DNA of 64,000 nucleotides from Paramecium octaurelia. Its lineage: Eukaryota; Ciliophora; Oligohymenophorea; Peniculida; Parameciidae. The stretch is taken from contig CAJJDP010000021.1 in the NCBI GenBank assembly GCA_905182995.1, forward strand, positions 128,648-192,647, written 5' to 3'. A program made the position numbers and the translations under genes. This document shows positions 36,336 to 46,955 of the stretch, one piece after another; the first letter of the stretch is position 1, and every line of letters starts with the position of its first letter. A model generated the notes under the pieces. It searched no databases and was not told the origin of the DNA. It worked only from the letters and a program-made list of their open reading frames with translations.

Positions 36336-37242
36336 GTAAATTTTTCAAATAAAATTAATCAAACAATATTACACTGAAAGTAATCGAACTTTAATATTAA
36401 TCAATTAATTAATTTCTTAATCATTATTAAATTAATTTTCAATTACTAAATAGCTTTAGAAAATCATTTCAACACTCTAAGCTCTAATTTAAATTTTCAT
36501 TCTCTATTTAATTTATAGCTTCTAGAATATTTAGTGCCCTTAAATAATTGTAAATTTCGTAAAATAATCGAATGATTATGTAAAATTTGTATAATCTATA
36601 TTGATAACGAAGACTATCTAATTTGTTGAAAAGTTATAATATATTAATTAAGTTTATTATAAAATAAAATATTTTCAACATTAATTAATAATCTCATTGT
36701 TTCAGAATCATTACTATTATGAGTTATATATTAATAATGGTATCTTGGAGTTCTCCAGAAATTCGATGCATAGTAATCATTAATATACAAAATACAGACT
36801 CTCAAAGGGTCACTATTTGATTAATATAAAACTCAATAATGAAAAACGAATAATAAATTAATAAGAAATTATCAAATCTCCTTGGATCGTGAATTTTGGA
36901 AAAAAGGCGATATATTAATAAATGTATAATATTAATAATAACACTTAACACTAAGTGTAAACTATTAGTTCAATTTAGACTTAGTATTAATGTCAAATCA
37001 ATAAGGAAAATAATTACCTAATAATAATAATGATCATGAACTAAAGGTTTTAATAAAATTATAATATAATATACTTACTTTTATAAATTATTTGATGTTC
37101 TTTTATCTCATTTATTTACAAGCTTTAATATGCGAACAATTGATATCCTAAAATCATCAAAGATCCCTTGAGAAATTGATATTTCATTAATTTCTAATGA
37201 TTTTGTTATTAATTTATATATTGTATGTTATTTGTTCAAGCC
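36336..37242. other. Divergent intergenic region, no gene seen
   Basis: About 900 bp, extremely AT-rich. A perfect short inverted repeat (ACACTTA, 4-nt loop, TAAGTGT) sits near 36943-36960. Otherwise it shows no reading frame or RNA gene and presumably carries promoters for the genes on both sides. Confidence 0.45.
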
Positions 37243-38034
37243 ATGTAAAATGCTTTATCATCTCCAAAACACTATTAATAACAAGAGAAATCGATTCAAA
37301 AGAATAAAATTTAAAAGGAACAAATAGATGGGTCAAAGTTGGCATTGCTATTACAACTAGAAGCTATCTTTCATGAAAGAACTTATAGTTTGGAACATAT
37401 TACGAAGACTGTAGAAATCTATTGTTATCTCGTTGAGTAACTTGACTCAGACCAATAAAGCTTAAAAGATTATTTCTTAGAAAAAATCTAGTTTCTATTG
37501 AGCAGACCAGAAACCATGAAATTAATGATGGAAGATAATGAAGAATCAACTGCTATACAAAACAGATTCACTTCTATTGCTTGTGGTCAAAATTTGGATC
37601 AGTTAAAGTTTGAGGAGGAAACCAGATTTAATCGACCTTTTCTTTAGTAAAACTTAGACTCAAATTCTAATATGAGATTTAGTGTTTTTAAAAAGCATTA
37701 AGCTAAGGAAAGAGAAATCTGTATGGAAGTGTAAGGAAGACAGCATGATTAAAAGATTGATGTTAACACTCTTTTATAATAGTATGATCAAATTTCAAAG
37801 GAGTATGATGAAGCAATTAAGAAATAATTAAATGACCAAAATATAGCTCTAAATCTTAGAATGGCTAACAGGAAAAATAATAAGGCGAGTAAGAGAAAGT
37901 CTAATTCTCAAGAAAATTAGAGGCAAACAGCAGTAAATCCACTTAGAACAACGTTATCTAAATGGAAACTAATATCGGAAATTCAAGATAGTGCTAATTT
38001 TTGGAGGTAATCAATAAATAAAATGAAGAAATGA
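37243..38034 (+). CDS. Helical protein of unknown function
   Basis: Single exon, 263 aa from ATG at 37243 (an in-frame ATG at 37225 is also possible). The N-terminal half is helical with LALLLQLEAIFHERTYSLEH and VEIYCYLVEQLDSDQQSLKD. A low-complexity basic part follows (NRKNNKASKRKSNSQENQRQ), and a C-terminal motif PLRTTLSKWKLISEIQDSAN ends the protein. No membrane segment is present. Its composition suggests a small scaffold or coiled-coil protein. The family is not recognised. Confidence 0.65.
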
Positions 38035-38104
38035 TTTTATTTTGTGTTTTTATAAAGGGTTTAGGTTTAAATGAATATTATAATAGTCTAAATATTAAGT
38101 ATAT

Positions 38105-39304
38105 TCAGCTAGTTAATTTAATCTGAGATTCTATTTAAATATGTTTAGTTCCTATATTTGCTCTTCTAGAACTTTTACTTCTACTCTAATCGCATGTTTC
38201 TAAATTCATTAAGAGATGGTACCTTTGTATTTCTAGATTTAACTATTATTTTATGAGCTATTTTTTGAAACTGGTTAGCTAATTATTCCTTTTTTTCTGT
38301 CCTAAACTGAAACACTTTGGATTAGATCTTAAATAGTAGAGAGTGAATTATTTTTGCTTTTTAATTTTTAGCCATATATTTTGTTCAAGTCTTTTTGTTA
38401 AATAACTTTTAAGACATCGCTTTTATTCCCTTGATGTCCGTAATTGATGATATTGTAATAGTTTTATTTCAAAGATTACTATGATTTGACTGGTATTTCA
38501 TTAGTTTCAAGGGTATTAGATGTATGAGTAATTTAAGAGTTTAATTTATGTTCAGAGTAAGATTTTTAATTCCTTTGATCTGAAAAATAATAGAAATAAT
38601 CTACTTTACAATTATAGTTATTAGATAATTGGTTATTGATTTTTCTTTAAGTAATCTCTTTACCCTAAATCTAATGATTTCCTCCTATTATCCTTTTCCA
38701 AATTATTAATAACTTATTTTAAGCTAGCAATCTCTATATTCAATTTCTACTAACTTTCATGATATGTTTAATTTTCTCTTTTTAAATTCTATAATTTAGA
38801 GTAATCAATACGCTAATTAACTTTTTGGTGGTTTCAAGAAGTTCAGTTCTACTAGATTCACTTTCATCCAATTTATTTTGGATAGACTCAGCATATAACT
38901 TAAGTTATTATTCAATCTAGATATAATTAATTAATAAAATACTCTAATATGATTTCTGATCTCACTTTCATATTTGATTAGAGTTTGTTCTAGTTTTTCG
39001 TATTCTTCATCAGACCTCAAACTTTTGGTTATTGAATAGTTTGGATCAATTTATTTTTCTAATTTGCTTTGTTAATATTTTAATTAACTACTTACGATAT
39101 TTTCTTTTCTACTTTCATCATAAGGTTTGTAAAGACTGCCTTGATTATACCAATCAAATGAGTTAAACTTTCATAATCTTTTAATTCAGCTTCAACTTAA
39201 TTCAATTCCTCCTTAGTTTCAATAAATTTCTCGATGTTAAGCAAAACCCTTTCCAATAAGTCTTTCAAATTATTTTCAATTTCTTTTTCATTAATGCTTG
39301 CCAT
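38105..39304 (-). CDS. Coiled-coil protein of unknown function
   Basis: About 373 aa after three introns (29, 26 and 23 nt); the spliced length divides by three. It starts MASINEKEIENNLKDLLERV, is predicted coiled coil over roughly residues 1-200, and has a Ser/Gln/Lys-rich low-complexity C-terminal half with HKLNSQITHTSNTLETNE-like sequence. No catalytic motif or membrane segment is seen. It converges with the gene at 37243-38034 across 70 bp. Confidence 0.65.
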
Positions 39305-39595
39305 ACTAAAATTATCAATCTAATCCATTAACAGTTAATTTGTTAATTATATATATATAATTATACATAAACATTATCAATATTTTTCAAGAATTGAAAG
39401 ATACTTAATTATCATATTTATGTAGATAAATGGCAGAATAGCTTTAATTAATGATTTTATAAATTCAAGAAGAAATTTGGATCAAATTTTTAGATTGTCA
39501 ACAAATTTTAATAATCAATCATTTTAATAAAAACAAAAAGAGTGCAATTAATAATATCAATAAAAAGTTTGAATGATGAAATAAATAACTTTATT

Positions 39596-40228
39596 TCATT
39601 GCTAGGAAGATTTTCGTTTTGATTATACTTGATTAATGGAAAGCGAATGCTAAGAACTTCCTTTTCGCATTGCAATAATTTAGATATTTTTGATTTTCTC
39701 CACAATTGAATTAATTTTTTGGGCCTCCTCCTCAAAAGACACTGCCAAGATAGGGAATGCTGATTGGAAATCTTCATCTGGCTTAAGCTCGTTTATAATG
39801 ATATTGGAGAGTTTCTACATCATTTAGTTGAAAGCACTTGCAAATTTACGATCATTATATATAAGATAATAATCTGATTCATCTATTCGTTTTATGATTT
39901 ACTACTCCCTCATGACTCGCTTGATGTTGTTTTGTATGATAATAGAAATATTTTATTTAACAATGATGCAATTATTTATTTTTTCTCTGGTATGTTGTGG
40001 AAGTTGATCTAAATTACCCACAAGATCAAGAAACATACAGAACCTCTTAAAGAGCTATAATAAATCCTGGACATATTAATCAAGAGCAGCGTCTTGTTTG
40101 TTTTCCATAGGTAAGGATTGACCAATGAGGGAAGAAGCCTCTAAATATGGTTAATTGTTGTTTTTTAATTCCTCATTTTAAGAGCGCGATTTTGATTGAT
40201 TCTTTTAGGCAGAGCAGACTGAACCCAT
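39596..40228 (-). CDS. Small acylated helical protein
   Basis: Single exon, 210 aa. It begins MGSVCSAQKNQ, a strong N-myristoylation site (Gly2) with an adjacent Cys for palmitoylation. Helical sequence follows: YVQDLLQLFKRFCMFLDLVG, NCIIVKQNISIIIQNNIKRV and FASAFNQMMQKLSNIIINEL. The end is Ser-rich and basic. The protein is probably attached to a membrane from the cytosol. The frame is chosen over the overlapping minus frame that contains MKISNQHSLSWQ because it is longer and has the acylation start. Confidence 0.7.
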
Positions 40229-40334
40229 TTATAAATATATCCTTAAATTAATAAAACAATATCAGATTTAATTTTGAAACATAGAGTTTTCTTGTCTTTT
40301 AAATATATTAATTTATTATTAATTATAATAAAGG

Positions 40335-41000
40335 ATGTCCATCGTAACAAGATTTGCTTCATATTTCATTAAGAGCAGAGTCATCAACTACTCATGTAAA
40401 GCTTGTGTCTATTGATTTTTAGTGTAAGTGGATAGAATAATGACTGAAATGTGTAAGGCAGGGTTCTAAGACCCTGAAGAAGGATTCTTGGAAAGAGACC
40501 CCATGAGTTATTATGAATGCAGATTCTACTCTCACATTGCTAGAAACTGGACTCCCAGACTTGAATCATTGTAACTATTTATATATTCAATATGCATAAA
40601 GTGAAAAGGAATAATACGAATTGGCAAGAAATAAGTTTGTTCAATTTGAAAACCTATACTCTTTCATCCTGGATTTGCATAGAGCAACTTGGGAATACAG
40701 ATCACTCTATTTGGAATTAACCAAAGAAATCGCCACTCACAATACTTGGTTCAGAAGTGAACACACCACCTTAACTTATGAACATCACCTGGAGGAAGCC
40801 ATTAATAAGTACATTAATCTTTTGGATCAATTGAAAGAGTATCCATTGTGGCAAGAGAGAGTCAAAGAAGAAATTGGATATTATTTGCATCTTATCTACA
40901 ACTCTACCACTCATTCAGGTTAGAGTAAAGAATTGTTTGCTAAATTTGTATATCAAATCATTTATATTTATTTTAGGATAAATTATATTTCTTCAAATGA
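40335..41000 (+). CDS. Conserved-looking protein, possibly mitochondrial
   Basis: About 192 aa after introns of 27, 31 and 29 nt; the spliced length divides by three. The N-terminus MSIVTRFASYFIKSRVINYS is basic and amphipathic, like a mitochondrial presequence. Then come GFQDPEEGFLERDPMSYYEC, a helical part rich in aromatic residues (FILDLHRATWEYRSLYLELT) and a YPLWQERVKEEIGYYLHLIY segment. Base composition is less AT-rich than in the neighbours, as in well-expressed genes. No family is recognised; a ciliate-specific respiratory-chain or mitoribosomal subunit is one possibility. Confidence 0.65.
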
Positions 41001-41239
41001 TTGCAATCACATGAATATGTTAGTATTTGCATAAATATATATAAATATTTCATCATATTTTCTTTGAGATATCTTCCTGCCTTTGCCCAAACCCAAACTC
41101 AATTAATTTAACCAATTGTTCATTCTCATTCCTGCAGTCATCCAAAATAATAGTATGCATTATTTTTGTTAAATTCCCTTATCATACGGACTTAAATGCC
41201 TTTGGATATGCTTAGAGATATTAATCATTAAAATAATAA

Positions 41240-41611
41240 ATGATTGAAGACAATGAATCTGAGTGCTTCTTTTAACTGAAACCATCTAAAAAGATCAAAA
41301 AGACCAGAGGCAACACTCTTAGAATTCAAAAGCATTATGATACTTTGAATCAGATGTAGATAGCTGCAGCAGATTAAGAATCTATTATTCTAAATTTAAT
41401 TAACAAGCGACCTTCAGGTAATGCTATTAGAAATATTATAATAGTCTATTAAAAGAATAAATTCATCTTATAATGGAAAGAAAACATATCTTAATAACAG
41501 TCTATAAATTATGTGAATTTGATCAAAAGTGAATCAGATACTTTCGAAGATAGTGAAATTTTACTCAGATAGCATCAAACTGAATCATTCATAGAAAACT
41601 ATCTATGCTGA
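41240..41611 (+). CDS. Short hypothetical protein
   Basis: Open frame of 123 aa, or 114 aa if a 27-nt segment (about 41419-41445) with GTA...TAG ends is spliced; both leave the frame unchanged. It reads ESECFFQLKPSKKIKKTRGN early and SESDTFEDSEILLRQHQTES near the end. It is charged and soluble, with no known domain. Removal of the segment would delete an unusually hydrophobic run (NAIRNIIIV), which favours splicing. Confidence 0.5.
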
Positions 41612-42837
41612 TGGATACTCATTCGCCTTAATTGCACCAAATGAGTTTATTTAATATTTTTCCAATAATTATATCATACTGCTACTTTACTACTCTTATA
41701 ACAGATTGTAAACTTACAATTACATGAAAATAGATGTCTCAACATTTATTTTTATGAAGATTTATTTAGATTTAGCAATTATATTAAGATTATCTAAATT
41801 CCTTCTAGTTATAAAGAAATTGTTAATTTAAAACACATTATAATACTCGAACATCTAATATAATCATCACAAAACTAATCAATTTTGATCTTTAGTATTC
41901 CTAAAAGCAAAGTTCATCTGAAATAATTCTCCAATAACTAATTCTAAATATGTTCATTTTATCTTTGAATTTCTCTGTTTTTCATGACATCATTATAGAT
42001 TTTTAATTGAACCTTAAGAGTATGGAAAATAATATTTTAATCTGATTCATCCCATCACTTTACAAGTATGAAATATGTGATCTAAAAAGTCTTAGATCAT
42101 AATATCATAATTTTAGATCCCTTGTATTTTGCTGCGGGTCTATGTCTAATTTTAAAGTAGCTTCCATTTATAATTTACTTACAACTTAATATTCCTGAGT
42201 TCTTTCAATAAATGTACAAATAATCAAGATATAATATCATAAACCATGCATTTATTTAAAACTATGATTTTTCATACTTTATTCGTTGTTTACTCATATC
42301 TCTTTATTAATAAAACTAATCTCTTTCAAATGTTCTCATAAATGTACATCATGATGATGTCTCTAAGTGGAGGATATCCAATTGATATTCCTATATTTCT
42401 TAAATAAAAGGAATTTGACATTAATTTAAGTGATAACTGTGGAGGAAATAGATTTTAATTAATTTTCAAGATTTCCTACATCTGAGATAGAAAATGGTAT
42501 GGTTTTCCTTTTGAAATCTATAAAATTTGAGTAGATTTTATAATATAATCTAAAATTTTATGATGGATATCAAATGATTTTGATACTATTTATAAATTCG
42601 AGTACCTGTTAAAATGAATTTAATTTTTTATAAGATACCCTAAATTTCTAGTATTGGAATATATGGAGTTAAAAGATTCTACATATTGAATCAAATTGTT
42701 AAATTAAGTCCTATCTTAATGATTGATAATGTAAAGTGATTTAATTGAATACTCCTCTCTTGAATAACTTATAATTACTTAATTGAGTTATCTTTATTGG
42801 GTGAATAGATTGGAATTTTATTCATAAATAAAATAAC
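41612..42837. other. Gene-poor interval with possible decayed coding sequence
   Basis: About 1.2 kb without a supported gene. Short minus-strand stretches around 41900-42170 have coding-like texture (MEATLKLDIDPQQ, LRLFRSHISYLQSDG) but are broken by TGA codons and show no consistent splice pattern. The V-ATPase promoter is at the right end. Confidence 0.4.
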
Positions 42838-43598
42838 ATGGCAGATTTTAATCCATAAGAAAGAGTAAAGAAGATGGTCAATGCCATAAAAGCAGAGGTA
42901 ATTTTGATGAAAAGTCATTTGTTTAGGCCAATGAGAAAGCTGAATAAATCAAGGACATGGCTGCTTAATAGTTTAGAATCGAAAAGAACAAGCTACTCAA
43001 TTAACAGAAGGAGAAGATTATTGAAGAATACAAGAAGAAGATTGAGTCATACACAATCGAAAAGAGAATGTAAAGATATTTAGTAAGTGTAGTCAACGAT
43101 CATCTAAAATCAACCAATCAAGATTGTCCAAAATGCAAGCACGTTTTGAGTTAATCCAAAGACTTAAAGAGGAAGTTCGTTAGAAGATGGCAAAATTGAT
43201 ACAAGATTAAAGTGTCTATAAAGAATTACTAAAGAACTTGATAATATAAGGAATGATTAAGTTGCTTGAGCCCAGAATTGAATTGACCTGCTTAGAATAA
43301 GATGTACAACTCATCAGAACCATTTTGGTCGAATGTTAAGAAGAATTCACTGTAATCATTAAGAGAGAAACAACCAAAGACTTTAAGACAACATTAAGCA
43401 TTAATTAGAGTTAATATCTAACAGAGAAGGGGGGTAAACCAATGTAAAATTTAGATATAATCTTATTTTAGTTTGGGAGGAGTTGTTTTGAGCTGTGCTA
43501 ACAGTAGAATTGTTTGTTCTAACACTTTGGATGACAGATTGGAACTTTCATTACAAGAATTCTTGCCAGACATTAGAAATGGATTGTTTAAGAAATGA
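42838..43598 (+). CDS. VMA4: V-type proton ATPase subunit E
   Basis: About 226 aa after introns of 29, 23 and 28 nt; the spliced length divides by three and is normal for subunit E. The long N-terminal helix contains ANEKAEQIKDMAAQQFRIEK and KEKIIEEYKKKIESYTIEKR. The conserved C-terminal globular half has LLKNLIIQGMIKLLEPRIEL, LGGVVLSCANSRIVCSNTLD and DRLELSLQEFLPDIRNGLF, all canonical for the family. Subunit E forms part of the peripheral stalk that connects the V1 and V0 sectors of the proton pump in acidic vesicles and the contractile vacuole system. It is convergent with the next gene (35-bp gap). Confidence 0.95.
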
Positions 43599-43633
43599 AA
43601 GAATGAGTATTTACAATATAAAAAGCATATATA

Positions 43634-45397
43634 TCAATACGCTAAGTAGTATGTTGTATCAACAAACATTTCGCAATAATTATATCTAATTACTTATTGA
43701 GAAAGGTCCTATTATAATTTATGCAATTTGTTCACGTTTTCTTATTTGTAATTTCTCATTTTCTTAAAAATATCTTTATTCCTAAACATCAAATCATTTG
43801 TATATTATTCAATTTATTTTGAATGATCAAATTTTTAAATGATTCTTTGTATCATTTCCTTCTTTTTCATATGAAATTCATCCTATTTTTGTTCTTAGAT
43901 CTTTAAAGTGTCTATGAAAAATAACTATTGCAATATTTTTTAGTTTTATTATCTAAAATACCTTGATAAATCAATAGTTTTTATTCTATTCTAGCTTTTA
44001 TTAAGAAACTTTACAAAGTAACTTTCACTTTACAAAGCCAAAGTAAATTACTCTATAAAATAACTAATTTGAACAAATCCTTTACTTTATTCGTCTTATT
44101 TTAATAAGGATTCCATAGATAATAGAGGCAAGGCTAAAAGTCTGCAATTATTAGGATGAATTTCTCCTGAAAATGGTAGAAAGAACCGCTAACCATGAAA
44201 TTCATAATATGGAATTTTTGAATTATTACTGATCTGTGATTCTTATTAACCTAATATTTGAAAGGGTTAGATTAGTATTAATAACTCTGGCATCACTATC
44301 TAGAGATCAGTAAAAACCTGACTAATATCCACTACAAATGTATCAAATTTATAGTTCAAAATTTAAAATCCACAATTAACTCTTAATTTTCTTTCTTATA
44401 GAAATTCTTTTAGTAATTAAGGATAATGAATTGTGTATAAACACACTTAATAAACACGAGAAATAGAATTAAATAATTCTTTGAAATTCTTCAGTATATA
44501 AAATGATTGAGATGAAGAAACCTTTTAAAAATAATGATCTCTTAAAACTACATATTCATCGTATTGTTTACTAGTTAAGAAATCAGGTTGTAATCCAAAG
44601 TAACTTGATTCATCAAATCCCAAAACATTTTCAAATTATATCATAACTAAGTGATTAATATTATTAAGACTCAATTTAGTGTAAAAACAATCAACCTTCA
44701 TTGCTTGAATTGTTTAATCTAATATGTTGGAACTTGGTTGCTTAGGAGTATTAGTAGATATTTCATTATTTAAGATTGATTTTCTTATTGTAAGTTATTG
44801 CTATAATTCTTTAAAATGACTTACCATATTAACAGTATTTGATATTTGCTAATTTTTTTATCTCACTTATTCTTGAAAACAATCAATTACCCTAGGTTTA
44901 GGACTCATTGACAATGTTCCTAACTCTTATTTAGAGTCTAAAATATAGGATTTATCAATTTAATTTATTGAATTATCAAAATTTCTTAGCAATGCCCCTT
45001 TGTGAAGTCTACCTGGAATTCTATGTATTTCATGATTATGAGGTTTTGGAGGAGTAGGAGAAGGAGTAGTTATTTTAGGCTTTAATTTTTAAACAAACTT
45101 ATCAGTTTTTGTGGATGTGTTTGGAATGTTATCGAAACAATTACTGACACTAAGAATAGATTCTGCCAATTTAGTGAAAGATTGTTTAATACACTTATGT
45201 CTAACAATGTGGGGATGAATTTCTTTTGACTCTAAGTTAAGGGTTTTTTGCTTAATAAATGGCTTGCAATCATTTCTGGATATGCTCATCATAACTTTTT
45301 TAGGAGAGTAGGAAGTATTGACTCGATTAAAGTTACTATTTGTGATTTATGACAAGTAGTAATCGTTGGAATAATAATACTCTACAGGATTATACAT
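43634..45397 (-). CDS. Large hypothetical protein
   Basis: About 579 aa after one recognised 24-nt intron; the spliced length divides by three. It begins MYNPVEYYYSNDYYLSQITN. The first 200 residues are basic and of low complexity, with a Pro-rich patch (TTPSPTPPKPHNHEIHRIPG). A more globular middle follows (KVDCFYTKLSLNNINHLVMI, FDESSYFGLQPDFLTSKQYD, YYEFHGQRFFLPFSGEIHPN), then a Lys/Gln-rich coiled coil at the C-terminus. No catalytic motif is recognised. The middle part looks structured and conserved, so a regulatory or scaffold protein is likely. Confidence 0.7.
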
Positions 45398-45860
45398 ATA
45401 ATATTTTTTATTAATTCACAACAAAAAATATATTTGGTCTTCTTTTCAAAGATCCACATATTAGCCAATATAAATATAAAATTACTTATAGCTCACAATA
45501 TACTCGACATTCCTATATATTTAATATACCTTCACTTAATCTCTATTAAACCACCTTTTTATATAAACTGCAAAACAACATCATGAATATTTATTCTTTT
45601 TCATAGCAAAAATTTTGAAAATTATTGCATTTATCTTAATAATTTACTTTTTCCGCTGTTGAGGTAGACACCCACATTATTCTGAGTTATTATACTTTTA
45701 GTCTTTTTTATTATGTTTATTTTTTGTATTTAGCCACTAAAATCTCATGGATGAGTTTCTTATTTCTTATCTTCTTAAATTTACAAATTTTATCTTAATT
45801 GAAATAATGTATCATTATGTTTTTTGATTCTTCATTTGCTTTAATATTTAATATTTTACA
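45398..45860. other. AT-rich interval, no gene seen
   Basis: About 460 bp upstream of the gene at 43634-45397, presumably containing its promoter. Nothing else can be supported. Confidence 0.45.
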
Positions 45861-46172
45861 TCAAGATTAGAGCAAATCTTTTGTTTTTGCTTCGTTTATA
45901 TATTCAGAATTGGAATTTGTAAAACATATAGCACCAGTTTTTATGATAATGCTGACTTACAATATTATATTTATCACCTTGAATTAAATGAATAATCTAC
46001 AACTTTACATTTTAAATGCAATTAGAGAATGACTAATGAACATGTTCCAATTCGAAATTCATAAAGATGTGTACAACCCTAAACTTATCATTTTTATAGT
46101 ATGAGTAGTCTAAAGATTTAAATATAGAATCACTTTTTGATGATGTAAAAGCTCTGTTTTTGTTCAACTTGA
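45861..46172 (+). pseudogene. Coding-like fragment with no start codon
   Basis: A 104-codon frame without TGA and with good amino-acid texture: FRIGICKTYSTSFYDNADLQ, then YYIYHLELNEQSTTLHFKCN and QRMTNEHVPIRNSQRC. No initiating ATG fits, and it ends where the duplicated tail of the membrane-protein gene begins. Its several Cys residues would suit a secreted protein. Probably a gene fragment brought together by the duplication. Confidence 0.4.
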
Positions 46173-46173
46173 A

Positions 46174-46269
46174 TTACATTATTCATTTATAAAACCATAG
46201 GAATACAAATAAGATGATGATATGTTAAGTTAATTTGAAAGCAGAATAAATTTGATCATTTTATATTGA
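46174..46269 (+). pseudogene. Duplicated 3' tail of the EGF-like membrane-protein gene
   Basis: Reads SFIKPQEYKQDDDMLSQFES then RINLIILY and TGA, against SFIIPQEYKQDDDMLRKFES and RINLITLY at the end of the gene 20138-22029. The match breaks up just upstream, so only the last about 30 codons were copied with the B/C block. Confidence 0.7.
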
Positions 46270-46606
46270 TTTTTATTGATATAATTATTACTATTATAAA
46301 TCTTAATAAATAACAATAATTTAGAAAAATATAAAATTCAATTTTGCTTATATATGGTGTCTTTAAAATAGTCTGCTCTAACTAATTTGATTAATTTCTA
46401 ATTGATATTTATTTTTATACTTCTCTTAATTCTTATTCTGTAATATCACTTCTTTCATATTAATCAAAATATGAGGTTAAGAAATCATCTTATGCAATAA
46501 TAAATTCTTTTAATTGAATTTTTTCTTTTTCTGTTATGAATTTATTCTTAAACAATTCAGTTGTAAAATAAAGTTATTTAGCTGGCTATCTTTATAATTA
46601 TTCCAT
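46256..46606 (-). CDS. Small C-terminally anchored protein (copy in C block)
   Basis: Inverted duplicate of the 116-aa frame at 19801-20151, with the same length, start and stop. Visible differences are few; for example, the QKQISIRN segment replaces YQLISIRN. It also overlaps the duplicated tail on the other strand by 14 bp. The frame is kept in both copies despite surrounding small changes, which favours a real protein, but expression evidence is needed. Confidence 0.45.
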
Positions 46607-46955
46607 TCTTTATTTTTTAATATTTATATTAACAATTATTTTTAATACATTTTTAATTGCAATTTAAGAAACCTTATTTAATACTTCAAATATCAATTAT
46701 ATTAAAAGTATATACATATCTTTTATTTTGTTTCTGGATAATCTAGATAAGGGTGATAGTTTTGGAGATAATCTCTAAAGAAAAAAACATATAAATGGGT
46801 CAACTTTATGCAAAATAAAGGATACTTAAGGAAATGCAATAGATATTAATTAAAAAATGCCATTTGACCTATTAAATATCTAACATTATTAAAGAGATCA
46901 AAAAAATGTAATACATTTAGTGCTTTGAATAAAAAATATCATATATAATATATAT

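Noticed and set aside
36940-36962. Short perfect hairpin as a terminator or regulatory RNA
   Set aside because: A 7-bp stem in AT-rich DNA is expected by chance, and eukaryotic genes here do not use hairpin terminators.
39508-39777. Minus-strand frame beginning MKISNQHSLSW inside 39596-40228
   Set aside because: It overlaps, in another frame, the longer 210-aa frame that begins with an acylation motif and stays open throughout.
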